From Verrucomicrobiota bacterium (GTDB taxonomy: Bacteria > Verrucomicrobiota > Verrucomicrobiia > Opitutales > Opitutaceae), in the NCBI GenBank assembly GCA_025352985.1, contig JANXRL010000173.1:1-39772 (forward strand): DNA of 39,772 nt, read 5' to 3'. Positions 9,999 to 19,047 of the stretch are shown one piece after another. A program made the translations under genes and the position numbers. Below the pieces are notes generated by a model, which searched no databases, was not told the DNA's origin, and worked only from the letters and a program-made list of their open reading frames with translations. Within the stretch, counting starts at the first letter, position 1. The number at the start of each line of letters is the position of its first letter.

Positions 9999-12734
9999 TC
10001 AGGAAGCGGCGCCCAAAGCCGACTTGATCGCTTTGCCTAGCTCGGCGGCGCGGTAGGGTTTCGACAAGTAGCCGACGAAGCCCATGTCGTAGTAGCGCCG
10101 GGCCATTTCATCGCTGTCGTAGCCGCTGCTTACGACGGCGCGGACCTCGGGATGCAGATCGCGGAGGGCCTTGAAGCATTCTTCGCCGCCCATGCCGCCG
10201 ATGATATTGAGGTCGAGGATGACGGCATCGTAGGGGCGGCCGATGTTGAGGTATCGTTTGTAGAAGGCGATGGCGTCGGAGCCGTTTTTCACGATGTCGA
10301 AGGTGTAGTCCAGGCTTGCCAGCATGCCTGCGGTAAGGTCGCAGATTTTGGCGTCGTCGTCCATGAACAGCAGGCGTCCGGTGCCGAAGCGAAGGACGGG
10401 GGTTTTCCTTACCGGCACTTCAATGGGGAGGCTGCTCTGCGGGATAAACAGGGTGAAGGTCGTCCCGGTGCCCACTGCGGAATCCACGCCGATCTGGCCG
10501 CCGTGTTTGCGCACGATGGCCAGCACAGTGGCCAGACCCAGACCTGTGCCCTGTTTTTTGGTGGTAAAGAAAGGCTCGAAAATTTTCCCCAGGTTCTCCT
10601 GCGGGATGCCGGCGCCGTTGTCCTCCACCTCTATTTGCACGTAGGGGCCGGTCGGCAGAGGGGGGACTTCGCCTGCAGCCACGACCACGTTGGTGGCGCG
10701 CAGGGTTACCCGGCCTGCGCTTGGGTCCGGCATGGCCTGCACGGCGTTGATGATGAGGTTTTGGAAAACTTGAAGGATTTGGCCGCGATCAACCTTGATC
10801 GGGGAGGTTCCTTCTTTCACCTCCACGGTGACAACGGCGGTGCTGCCGGCGGCGGCGATGCGCACGGCATCGTGGAGGATCTCGGCCGGGGCGGCGACTT
10901 GCTGGGCGGCGTTGGCCGAAGATCCTTTTGAGAAAGTCAGGAGCTGCCGCGTCAGCGACTTTGCGGCCGAGCAGGCGCTCTCGGCGTCCGTCAGTTTTGA
11001 GTAGTCGTGGTTGTCCTTCGCCTGAGAAATACCACCGAGAATGGTGGTGAGGAGGTTGTTGAAATCGTGCGCGATGCCGCCGGCGAGCTGCCCTAGGGAT
11101 TCGAAGCGGTTGGCCCTCACAATTTCCTCGGGGCTGAGGGTCATCTCTTGGGGATTGCGGAACACTACGACGATGCCCAGTGGCTTGCCTTGTCGATCCC
11201 ATCCCTGGCGCGCCGTCCATAGGATGGGGGCGGGCACTTTTCCATTGGCTGAAACCAAGGCGTGCTCGGCGTAGAGACGCGGGGTCTCCTCGATGGCGAG
11301 CACGAGATCGACCGCAGTGTCGTCGGATTTGCCGTCTTCCTGGCGGACGAGTCTAAAGACGTCGCCAAGTTTGAATTTGGAGGCCTCCCCAAGCGACCAG
11401 CCGGTGAGTTGCTCGGCCTTCGGGTTGAGGTAAACGATGCGGGAGTGGGCATCGGTAACGACGACGCCTTCGCCGATAGCTCCGAGCATTGAGGACATCA
11501 TGGCGGCGGGCATGGGTCCGTCTTCGCCTCCGACGGGCAACGCAGAGATGAAGCCGACCACGCGAACAAGCTCCCGGCGGCGGGACCATTGGCGGTGGGC
11601 GCCAAATACGACGGATTTTTCCTCCCCATCCGGGGTGCGGAGCTTGAGCATCTGCGAGAAAAACGGCTCGCCGGGAGCGGGCGTGGAGAGAAAGGAAACA
11701 ATACCGTCCTCGGCGGCCTGTTCAGGCAGCGTTTGCAGCAGGGTTTTCACCGAAGTCTCCTCGTCGCCCGCGCCTAGCAGGGGGCCGCATGATTTCGAAA
11801 ACCAATGGGTTTGAGTGGAGAAATCGAGGTCGAACAAGGCAAGGCTGCCGCTGGCGGAAAGGCGTTGGAGGCGGTCTTCGTTGGCGAAGCTTTGCTCTTC
11901 GAGTTCCTTGCGTTCAGTGATGTCGAGGGTGACACCCAGCACGCGTTCAAGGCTGCCATTGGGGCCGGTCAAGCGCGTGCCGATGCATTGAACCCACGCA
12001 TAGTGGCCGAGTTTGTGGAGCATGCGGAACTCGACGGAAAAATTGTGGCTGCCTGCGCCTGTCTGCTTGCCCACGCGATGAGGGGCGGCGGACGTGTCTT
12101 CAGGGTGGATTAACCTGAGCCAGGTATCGTAGGTGTCGTCCACTTCTTCATCGGCGAGGCCGAGGAGGAGCTTCCAGCCCGGAGAGTAATGGGCGAGACC
12201 GCTGGGGACGCTGACGTCAAAAAAACCGAGGGTGCTGCGGGCGGCGAGGAGGTCGGCGCCGCTTTCCATCAAAGTGACCGTGGTAACGGGAGGGGCTGCC
12301 GGGATCCCGGGCGGAAGTGGGAGCGTCCGAATTTCCGCAAAATAGGCGGTCGGGTCACCGCACGCCGCATGAATGCGGAGAGTTATGGCAACGAGGCCGT
12401 CATCAAAAGTTTTTGCCTGCAACGACACGGGAGACGCGCCGGCGGTGACGAGCAGAGCATCCCATTGTGCTTCTTTCCAATCATCCTCGCTTGATAGGAT
12501 ATCGAATGCGAAGAGATCGACGACGGGAAGACCGCGCAAACCGGCCGGATCGGTTTTCCAGAGATTTCCGGCGGCATTCACGACCGTCAGAACGCGACCG
12601 GCAGCATCCAGTGTCAGCAGAACCGATACCGGTTGCGACGGTTGGCCGGCTTCTTGGGATGACGAAGGTGAAGTTGATTCGGATAAATTCACACGGGCGG
12701 ATTTCGAATGGCACGCGGAGCAGGTGGAAGCCAC
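9999..12734 (-). CDS. Soluble PAS-rich hybrid sensor histidine kinase with receiver domain
   Basis: A 911-residue two-component sensor with no membrane segment, so it should sense something in the cytoplasm. In order there is a PAS-like N-terminus (about 37-140), a PAS/PAC (about 160-280, ending GVTLDITERKELEEQ), a weaker PAS-like stretch (290-400), and a PAS (415-530, GEGVVVTDAHSRIVYLNPKAEQLTG). Next are the H-box FESLGQLAGGIAHDFNN with phospho-acceptor His556, the ATPase N box (Asn663), DNGAGI and GTGLGLATV. The receiver domain has acidic MDDD at 791-794, phospho-acceptor Asp841 in VILDLN and Lys892. Start is a GTG at 12734; a GTG at 12692 is also possible. It lies 68 bases downstream of hemH in the same direction. 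No separate response regulator is adjacent. Confidence 0.92.
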   Translation of the reverse strand: MASTCSACHSKSARVNLSESTSPSSSQEAGQPSQPVSVLLTLDAAGRVLTVVNAAGNLWKTDPAGLRGLPVVDLFAFDILSSEDDWKEAQWDALLVTAGASPVSLQAKTFDDGLVAITLRIHAACGDPTAYFAEIRTLPLPPGIPAAPPVTTVTLMESGADLLAARSTLGFFDVSVPSGLAHYSPGWKLLLGLADEEVDDTYDTWLRLIHPEDTSAAPHRVGKQTGAGSHNFSVEFRMLHKLGHYAWVQCIGTRLTGPNGSLERVLGVTLDITERKELEEQSFANEDRLQRLSASGSLALFDLDFSTQTHWFSKSCGPLLGAGDEETSVKTLLQTLPEQAAEDGIVSFLSTPAPGEPFFSQMLKLRTPDGEEKSVVFGAHRQWSRRRELVRVVGFISALPVGGEDGPMPAAMMSSMLGAIGEGVVVTDAHSRIVYLNPKAEQLTGWSLGEASKFKLGDVFRLVRQEDGKSDDTAVDLVLAIEETPRLYAEHALVSANGKVPAPILWTARQGWDRQGKPLGIVVVFRNPQEMTLSPEEIVRANRFESLGQLAGGIAHDFNNLLTTILGGISQAKDNHDYSKLTDAESACSAAKSLTRQLLTFSKGSSANAAQQVAAPAEILHDAVRIAAAGSTAVVTVEVKEGTSPIKVDRGQILQVFQNLIINAVQAMPDPSAGRVTLRATNVVVAAGEVPPLPTGPYVQIEVEDNGAGIPQENLGKIFEPFFTTKKQGTGLGLATVLAIVRKHGGQIGVDSAVGTGTTFTLFIPQSSLPIEVPVRKTPVLRFGTGRLLFMDDDAKICDLTAGMLASLDYTFDIVKNGSDAIAFYKRYLNIGRPYDAVILDLNIIGGMGGEECFKALRDLHPEVRAVVSSGYDSDEMARRYYDMGFVGYLSKPYRAAELGKAIKSALGAAS

Positions 12735-12802
12735 CGCAGGCGAGACTCAACACGTAGCTGAGCTTCCTGGTTAAATTGTCCTCATAATCCGGCGCGCCAA
12801 TC

Positions 12803-13885
12803 TTATTTCGATCCGACGAGGGTGAGGGCGCTTTGTTCCGTGCGGCTAGCGCTAGGCGTTTGCCCGTCGAGCCATGCCCGCACGCGGCCGGCCAGGAAAG
12901 CGATGTAGGGCGGCTGGTCGTTGAGGCAGGGCACATGCTGGAACATTTCGCCGCCGGCATGCATGAAGGTCTCTTTGCCTTCACCTGCGATTTCTTCGAG
13001 CGTTTCGAGGCAATCCGCTACAAAGGCGGGCGTCATCACGAGAATGCGCTTCTTGCCCTCGTTGGGCAGGCGCTTGAGTTCGTAGTCGGTGTAGGGCGTG
13101 AGCCAAGGCTCACCGGCGAGGCGGGACTGGAAGGAGAGGGCGTGCTTTTCGGCGGGGATGCCGGCGCGTTTGACGAACGCCTGCGTGGTTTTGGTGACCT
13201 GGGCCTTGTAACAGGTGGCGTGCGCGGCGCTGCAGGTGTTGCAGCAGTCTTTGACGAGCGTGCAGTGCGCCTTGGAGGAGTCGCCCTTGCGCAGATGTCT
13301 CACGGGAATGCCGTGGTAGGAAAACAACACGAGATCGTGGGGCTGGGTCAGGTGGGGGGCGGTGACTTGGTAAAGTGCCTCGATGTAGTCGGCGTCCTCG
13401 TAGAAGGGCTGCACGCTGGTGATCTTCAGGGAAGGGGCGACTTTGGCGGCGTCTTCATGGACTTTGACCACGACGGTTTCCCAGGAGGACATCGCGTAGT
13501 GGGGGTATTGCGGGAAAAGCAGGATTTCCTCGATGCCATCGGCGGCGATCTTGGCGAGAACGGAGGCGATGGAGAGCGAGCCGTAGCGCATCGCGAGGTA
13601 AACGGGAGCCTCGGAACCGAGGTCGGCCGCGAGTTTGTCGCGGGTTTTTTTCGAGGTGACGATGAGGGGGGAGCCTTCGGGCGTCCAAATCTGCTCGTAA
13701 GCGTGGGCGGATTTTTTTGGGCGGGTGCGCAGGATGATTCCTTCGAGCAACAGCCAGCGAAGCGCGGCGGGGACGTCGAGCACTCGTTCGTCGCCAAGAA
13801 ACTCGCGCAGATATCTGCGCACGTCAGGAACCGATGTGGAATCGGGGGAACCGAGATTGACGAGCAGGACAGCGCGCTTGGACAT
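12803..13885 (-). CDS. hemH: Ferrochelatase with an internal cysteine cluster
   Basis: The last enzyme of protoporphyrin-dependent haem synthesis, inserting Fe(II) into protoporphyrin IX. It is 360 residues, starting MSKRAVLLVNLGSPDS. Visible features are LFPQYPHYAMSS, the catalytic histidine H191 in FSYHGIPVRHL, SFQSRLAGEPWLTPYTD, and VADCLETLEEI with the conserved acidic residues. Between H191 and SFQSR there are five cysteines at 208, 214, 215, 218 and 225, ending in HATCYKAQ. A cysteine group in this part of the protein is what is known from bacterial ferrochelatases with an internal [2Fe-2S] cluster, so such a cluster is likely; this is inference. No other haem gene is in the window. The histidine kinase gene follows after 68 bases. 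Confidence 0.95.
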   Translation of the reverse strand: MSKRAVLLVNLGSPDSTSVPDVRRYLREFLGDERVLDVPAALRWLLLEGIILRTRPKKSAHAYEQIWTPEGSPLIVTSKKTRDKLAADLGSEAPVYLAMRYGSLSIASVLAKIAADGIEEILLFPQYPHYAMSSWETVVVKVHEDAAKVAPSLKITSVQPFYEDADYIEALYQVTAPHLTQPHDLVLFSYHGIPVRHLRKGDSSKAHCTLVKDCCNTCSAAHATCYKAQVTKTTQAFVKRAGIPAEKHALSFQSRLAGEPWLTPYTDYELKRLPNEGKKRILVMTPAFVADCLETLEEIAGEGKETFMHAGGEMFQHVPCLNDQPPYIAFLAGRVRAWLDGQTPSASRTEQSALTLVGSK

Positions 13886-13990
13886 GCGCGGATTGGTCGG
13901 CGGTTTCAGGCGAATGTCAAACGATGCAGAGCTAAAAAACGAGTTCGGCGACCAATCCTAATCGGTTGCTAATGGCGTATCGGCCCGGCG

Positions 13991-15067
13991 TCAGACTGTG
14001 GGCTTTCGTTGCAGGAGTTCGCGGTGCTTTCTGCGTTTAAGCCAAATCAGGCCGCAGGCCACCGCGACGCCGGCCATTCCATAGGTCGAGGGTTCGGGCA
14101 CGGCGGAAAAATTGGTCACGATGCCCGGGGTGTAAGAGTAGGTGGAGCCGATGGCCAAATCGAAGTTGAGTTCCTCGGGCAGGAGAATCTGCAGGGTGTA
14201 GAGGCTGCCGGCGGAGACGTTGAACGTGCTCTTGAAATATTCCCAATCCGCCTGCGTCACGCCGGCGTTATTGGTCAGGGTGGTGGCGGTGGAACCGGCG
14301 GAGGGAGTTCCGGGGGTGATCGGTGTCCAGGCTTCGTAGGGAGTCGCGGAGGTGTCGCCGCTGAAAATAACGGCGTTACCGCTGTCGATGAGCCGGTAGT
14401 AGGCCTTGGTATTCTGCGAACCGGAGTCGCGTCCGCCGTAGGCCATCGTGATGAAAAACGTGTCCGACAGGGTCGCTTGGAAAATCAGCGAGATTTGCGA
14501 GGTGTTGCCGGTGGAACCCTGTGCATCGAGGAAATGTTCGCCAAGGCCGGGTGCGGACGGGAGGTTACCCTGTGCGGGTGAAAATTTTTGGTTTAGGTTC
14601 AGCGCTTCGCTCAGCTCGGTAGTGCGCCCCGCGACGCCTCCCGGATAATCCGTTCCTATGGACGCGCCGTTGCCGACGTAGGAGTTGTTGAAAACATCCC
14701 AATTGGCGGTCGTGTTATTGGTGGTCTGCCAGCCGTTGAGTTTCCAGCCAAACTCCGGCGATTTGTAGTAATCGGGGATGGCGCTCGTGCCACCACTGCC
14801 GTCGTCGGAGTCAACGATGCCCGCGCTCGCTTTGTTGAAAGATTGGAGGTTGTTGCCGTCAACGAAGGTGTATCTGAACGGCGTGTTGGCGGGCGTGCCG
14901 TTGGGGATGCCAACATTCGTCGCATAGGGGATATTGTTGATGGTCGCTCCCTCGAACCCGATGGGGTTGAACTGGGCCGCCATGCGAGGGGCCGATACTG
15001 ACATCAATAATCCAATGACCAGCGCCGAAGTAATTCGACCGAAGATGTTGTAGGTTGATGGACTCAC
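13991..15067 (-). CDS. PEP-CTERM sorting-domain protein (likely exosortase substrate)
   Basis: A 358-residue secreted protein of no recognised catalytic family. Residues 1-32 form a signal peptide (basic FGR, hydrophobic SALVIGLLMSV, then APRMAAQ). The body is rich in Asn, Gly, Ser and Thr, and looks like a beta-strand surface protein. The C-terminus is a textbook PEP-CTERM signal: VPEPS at 323-327, a hydrophobic span GMAGVAVACGLIWL, then the basic cluster KRRKHR. Exosortases recognise this tripartite tail. The gene starts with GTG at 15067, only 29 bases after the exosortase stop, so it is the natural substrate candidate for that enzyme. Its biological role, for example in matrix or cell surface, cannot be told from sequence. 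Confidence 0.88.
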   Translation of the reverse strand: MSPSTYNIFGRITSALVIGLLMSVSAPRMAAQFNPIGFEGATINNIPYATNVGIPNGTPANTPFRYTFVDGNNLQSFNKASAGIVDSDDGSGGTSAIPDYYKSPEFGWKLNGWQTTNNTTANWDVFNNSYVGNGASIGTDYPGGVAGRTTELSEALNLNQKFSPAQGNLPSAPGLGEHFLDAQGSTGNTSQISLIFQATLSDTFFITMAYGGRDSGSQNTKAYYRLIDSGNAVIFSGDTSATPYEAWTPITPGTPSAGSTATTLTNNAGVTQADWEYFKSTFNVSAGSLYTLQILLPEELNFDLAIGSTYSYTPGIVTNFSAVPEPSTYGMAGVAVACGLIWLKRRKHRELLQRKPTV

Positions 15068-15096
15068 GTATTTAGGATGTTGCTAGGTGTTATACC

Positions 15097-16737
15097 CTAG
15101 TCAAGGTATGTCTGGTTTCGAAGAAAATCGTGGTTTGGCTGATTCGTGTCGGGATTTTGGAGAAGTTCTTGGAACTCGCTCCTGAAAGCCGCGACTGCGC
15201 GGTCAAAATCAGGCGTGCCGTAAATGGCGAGTGCAACGATGCGGGCGTTGAACCGGCTTTTCCCGGTCCGGACTTCGTCAAATCTGAACGCCAGCCAGGA
15301 TGAGAGGCTGTCGTCGTTGGCCGCCGTGAGCGCGCGTCCGTGCGTGGTGTCCCACGTCAGATAGAAGACGAAGAATATCCCCTCGTGATCGGCAAACTCA
15401 CTGGCGCGAAACGGCAAGATTGTCCCGGCCGGTCCTGTTGTCGCGGTGATCATCCCGCGGGCGCGGACCAGCTTCTGCCCTGAAGCCGGCAGGCATACCT
15501 CCGGATTGTGGAGTGCGAAGGTTTGGCGGGCGATGTCGCCTCGGTTCCATTCGAGCACGTAGCCGGCGCGGCGTGCGCCATCGCGGTTTTGCCAATGCCC
15601 AATCCTATGATCATCGCACCGGAGCAGCGCCTGCATGGAGGCCGTGAAAACATCCTCTTCGTAGGAGGGATGATTTATAGGCAACATGGCCTGCCACGCT
15701 TGAGCTGGCTGGGTGGTGACGTCGCGTAAAAACCAAAGCTTGGTGCCGATTTCCGTCGTCAGGACGACCGCCGCCAGGATGACCGCCGCGGCAAGCGGAT
15801 GGGAACCGACGGGACGGGAAACTTTTTCGGGCGCGGGAGCTGGAGGCGTGTGTGGATCGTTGCCCCAGTGCCATGCCAACCAAGCCAGCACGCCAAGCGC
15901 CACGCCCATCTGCGCATAGCCGACCGGGTCGTGCCAGACTTCGACGGAGGCCGCACCGTGCACCGCGCTCTGCCAGGCGAGGGTGCAGGTTCTGGCGAAG
16001 TTGGTGAGCAACGCCAGCAGGATGCCGATCGCCAGAAGGATTATGCGCCTGCCCGTGCCCAACTTTAAAAGCGCCCCTAAAAATAGCGCGATCATGACGA
16101 GCGTTTGCAGGGATCGGATGCCGCTGCAGGCCTCGTCCACGCCGACTTGTCCGCTGCCCACCTCGATGATGGTGCCGTGGGTGATGGCAGGGTAGCCTAG
16201 CCAGTGAATAACTTCCGCCGCCACCGCCGCAATTGCCGTGCGCAAAGGAAGCACGAGGTGAATTTCCATCCAAGTCAGCCAGGGAAGGGCGGTCGCGGTA
16301 AACAACAGCGGAAACGTGAAGTGTCGCGCCGTCGCCCAGCCGTAGATGCGACTGATCAGAAATAGAGTCGCGCCCCAACCCGAGATGGAAAACAGCCAGA
16401 GTATCGCCGGCCAAGTGGGGAAAGCTTCTAAAATCAACCGCGTGCCCGCCAACAACAAGCCGACCGCCACCAGGCCGGCTCCCTGGAGCCAGCGCTGGAT
16501 AGTTGGGGATCGCTGCTCGTTGGATACTGCGACGACCGGCCGATCCGCGAGATATTCCCAAGCCAGATAAGCTGCAAGCAGGGGCACAGCCCAGCCGTGG
16601 CTGAAGTCGGGGCTTGAGCGCCAAAACCCGGCCCAGCGCGCAATCAAAAATCCGAAGAGCAACGCAAGGGCGATCCCGGCGAATACGTGTGTGCGCGGAT
16701 GGGTTGAAAAGCCCTCGGCAGGGTTGGCGCTCGACAT
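15097..16737 (-). CDS. Exosortase fused to an EpsI-like C-terminal domain
   Basis: A 546-residue membrane transpeptidase-like sorting enzyme. Residues 15-290 hold the exosortase core with about eight membrane spans. They carry the three family active-site residues: Cys204 in DEACSGIRSLQTLV, Arg249 in NFARTC and His269 in WHDPVGYAQMG. After one more hydrophobic segment (about 312-330) there is a soluble region (340-546) with HNPEVCLPASG, which matches the EpsI/exosortase-associated domain that is a separate protein in many organisms. The start is ATG at 16737, 25 bases after the TPR gene stop, and the PEP-CTERM gene follows after 29 bases. The three genes therefore look like one transcription unit dedicated to processing a surface protein. 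The reaction, cleavage at PEP and transfer to an unknown acceptor, is known only by analogy. Confidence 0.93.
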   Translation of the reverse strand: MSSANPAEGFSTHPRTHVFAGIALALLFGFLIARWAGFWRSSPDFSHGWAVPLLAAYLAWEYLADRPVVAVSNEQRSPTIQRWLQGAGLVAVGLLLAGTRLILEAFPTWPAILWLFSISGWGATLFLISRIYGWATARHFTFPLLFTATALPWLTWMEIHLVLPLRTAIAAVAAEVIHWLGYPAITHGTIIEVGSGQVGVDEACSGIRSLQTLVMIALFLGALLKLGTGRRIILLAIGILLALLTNFARTCTLAWQSAVHGAASVEVWHDPVGYAQMGVALGVLAWLAWHWGNDPHTPPAPAPEKVSRPVGSHPLAAAVILAAVVLTTEIGTKLWFLRDVTTQPAQAWQAMLPINHPSYEEDVFTASMQALLRCDDHRIGHWQNRDGARRAGYVLEWNRGDIARQTFALHNPEVCLPASGQKLVRARGMITATTGPAGTILPFRASEFADHEGIFFVFYLTWDTTHGRALTAANDDSLSSWLAFRFDEVRTGKSRFNARIVALAIYGTPDFDRAVAAFRSEFQELLQNPDTNQPNHDFLRNQTYLD

Positions 16738-16762
16738 GGGGAACGTGATCGTTTGGCCGGAC

Positions 16763-18493
16763 CTAAAGACTCTCCATCACCGGAGACGATGAGCTGGAAA
16801 GGGTCAGGAAAAGTTGGAGCTCCTCGGGGAAAAGTGAGGCTTTGTTACACAGGGCGAGGGCGGCTTCCGCCTCCTTCCGGCGGTGGCAGTCATTCAGAAA
16901 CAACGCGAGGTAGAGGGCGCGGCCCGGAGTGTTCAACTGGGTGGCGGGCAATTTTTGCATTAGGGCCAGCGCTTCTTTTGCCCGGCCAAGCTGCCAAATG
17001 GCAAAGGCCTGTGTCGTGACGAAGAACGGATTGCCGGGGTCGGCCTGGTTGAGCTTTCCAGCGCTCGCTTTGGCGGGATTGGGCAGGCGACTGGGGCTCG
17101 TCAGCAATGAGAGGAAAGCCCAGTTGCCTTCGACCAGCGCGTTGTCCGGCTGCCCCTCATGCCAGATGCCATAGAGGTTTCGGAGGCCGATGGTATCCTT
17201 GCTGCGTTGGTAACGCACCACGAGCGTTTGAAACACCCAGCTTTGGACGGGAAATTTACGGGCGATGGCGAGCAGCACCGTGTTGCTTTCAGGCCCCCAA
17301 TCCCATGTCAGTGCGAGGCGATACAGAACCCGCAGGCCATTGAGGTCGGTTTCGCTCAACCGCACCGCCTCGTCCCACACATCTCGTTTGATTCTGACTC
17401 GATCCACATCACCCAACACCCGGGCCGAAACGGCCAAGAGGATGGATTTCGATGATACCGGCCCCCAAGCTCCCTGTGCGATCAGTGTGCCGGCTTCCTC
17501 CCATCGGCGCAGCGCGACCAGGCAATCCGCCCGGGCGGTGATCGCCTCCGGCTGGGCCTGCACGGATGACGGCAAGGTTTCCAGCCAGGCAAGGGCGGCT
17601 TCCGCCTGATTGATCGCGACGAGCCAACCGGTCAGCTCGGGCAGGGCGTCGGGGTGAGCCATGGCATAGGCTTGCAGCGGAGGCAGGATCGTTTTCAGGC
17701 CGCCGCTGCCGACTGCGAGCTGGATATTGGCGAGCAAAATCAGGTCCACCAATTCAGGCTCGGCTCGGCTGGTCAGTTGCGAGGCGAGGCTTTGGGCGGA
17801 AGCATAGTCTTTTTTGCGGAGTGCATGGGAGGTGAGTTCCCGTGTGGCGATCACGCGGGTGGCGGGCATTTCCGCCAACGCCTGCAGCTCGCCGAGAGCG
17901 GCGGCGGCCGGGCCCGGCGGGGCGTAGCGCAGGGTTATGCGCGCCCGTTCAAGCCGGGACTGGAGATCACCCGGCGTATGGCGGAGCACAGTGGCGAGCA
18001 GCGCGGCGGCTTCACCGGGGCGCCCGGATGCCGTCGCCAGCGCGGCGGCGGTTTTGAGGTAATCATCAGTGCGGCGCTCGGATTCCGCGAGGCCGTCGAG
18101 TGCCTCTTGCGCGGTGGGCAACGCCATGAAGCGGATCGCGGTGCGAGCGAGGGCGAGGCGGTTGTCCAAAACCGAGGGTTCAATGCGAACCACCTGTTCT
18201 CGCATGCGCACCGCCTCGGGATTTCCGTTTTGTTCGAGGTAATCAGCCGCCATGCGCCAGGCGCGGGGATTTCCCGGTTCGCGGCTCAGCGCGGATTCAA
18301 TGGCGAGCAGCGTGTTGGCGCGATCGTGCTGCGCGGAAAAATTGCTGATCTGGTCGAAGGTGCTCCGCAGCTTCCACCGTTTGTAATGCGCGGCGGCTTG
18401 CGGATAAAAATAAGCAGCGGTCGCCAACAACGCGCAGCCACTGAGAATCAGTGCCAGGTTGCGAGGGCTGAGGTCGTCGCGTTCGAGAATCAT
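16763..18493 (-). CDS. Membrane-anchored TPR-repeat protein of the exosortase cluster
   Basis: A 576-residue protein with one N-terminal membrane segment (about residues 12-30, LALILSGCALLATAAYFY), and the rest predicted outside the membrane. From about residue 45 it is an alpha-helical array with TPR-like helices such as RANTLLAIESALSREPGNPRAWRMAADYL and repeated Ala/Leu-rich pairs to the C-terminus. No enzyme motif is seen. TPR proteins often accompany exosortase and exopolysaccharide loci, for example the PrsT type, and the 25-base spacing to the exosortase gene supports a role as scaffold or assembly partner. That role is inference. It is the first gene of the three-gene unit. Confidence 0.85.
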   Translation of the reverse strand: MILERDDLSPRNLALILSGCALLATAAYFYPQAAAHYKRWKLRSTFDQISNFSAQHDRANTLLAIESALSREPGNPRAWRMAADYLEQNGNPEAVRMREQVVRIEPSVLDNRLALARTAIRFMALPTAQEALDGLAESERRTDDYLKTAAALATASGRPGEAAALLATVLRHTPGDLQSRLERARITLRYAPPGPAAAALGELQALAEMPATRVIATRELTSHALRKKDYASAQSLASQLTSRAEPELVDLILLANIQLAVGSGGLKTILPPLQAYAMAHPDALPELTGWLVAINQAEAALAWLETLPSSVQAQPEAITARADCLVALRRWEEAGTLIAQGAWGPVSSKSILLAVSARVLGDVDRVRIKRDVWDEAVRLSETDLNGLRVLYRLALTWDWGPESNTVLLAIARKFPVQSWVFQTLVVRYQRSKDTIGLRNLYGIWHEGQPDNALVEGNWAFLSLLTSPSRLPNPAKASAGKLNQADPGNPFFVTTQAFAIWQLGRAKEALALMQKLPATQLNTPGRALYLALFLNDCHRRKEAEAALALCNKASLFPEELQLFLTLSSSSSPVMESL

Positions 18494-18577
18494 GGTGGCG
18501 TCCGTCAGACACGGAAAGTTTCGCGTAGGCTGTCATCAATTGCGCACGCATGTAAACCCCCGGCTTTGGCGTCCGAT

Positions 18578-18892
18578 TCAGATGCCGCGCGCCCCGCGGA
18601 TCATCGCGATGAGGTGGTGGACGTTTTCGGGGGTGATGCGGTCGGTGACGACGGTGCGCGGGTAGTTGTTCTCGATGTCGAGGTGCAGGCCGTCCTCGCT
18701 GCCGGGCCGCACAAAATCTTCGATAAAGTCCATGCCGCCCTTCGGCTTGATCCAGCGATAATACGGGTCGGGATCTTCCGACTCGATCACGACGGGGTCG
18801 TGAAGGAATACGTTGCAGTAAAGCGTGAGGTCGCGGAACGACGCTAGCCATGTGGGCGGATTTACCAGCTGGTCTCGTATGATAAGGGTCAT
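18578..18892 (-). CDS. Uncharacterised 104-residue protein
   Basis: I do not recognise this family. From the ATG at 18892 it is a soluble, acidic 104-residue protein without signal peptide or membrane span. It has a hydrophobic start (MTLIIRDQLVNPPTWLASFR), then EDPDPYYRWIKPKGGMDFIEDFV and a closing ITPENVHHLIAMIRGARGI. The even codon use and clear protein-like pattern argue that it is real. The reading frame stays open to 19024, but the added part is low in protein character and crosses the presumed promoter region, so the shorter start is preferred. It lies 84 bases upstream of the TPR gene in the same direction and could lead that unit; it is divergent from gpmI. Confidence 0.7.
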   Translation of the reverse strand: MTLIIRDQLVNPPTWLASFRDLTLYCNVFLHDPVVIESEDPDPYYRWIKPKGGMDFIEDFVRPGSEDGLHLDIENNYPRTVVTDRITPENVHHLIAMIRGARGI

Positions 18893-19047
18893 CGAGGAAT
18901 CCGTTTTAGCATGGCGACTGCCAACATGGCTGTGCGGGCGGTTTTTATTCGGACGGATAAGCGTGAATGATGAAGGTGGGTGCTTGCCCCAGTTTTGACT
19001 TTTATCCGTGAGTATCCTTGTCATCCGTGGTCTATCTTAATCCTTTT

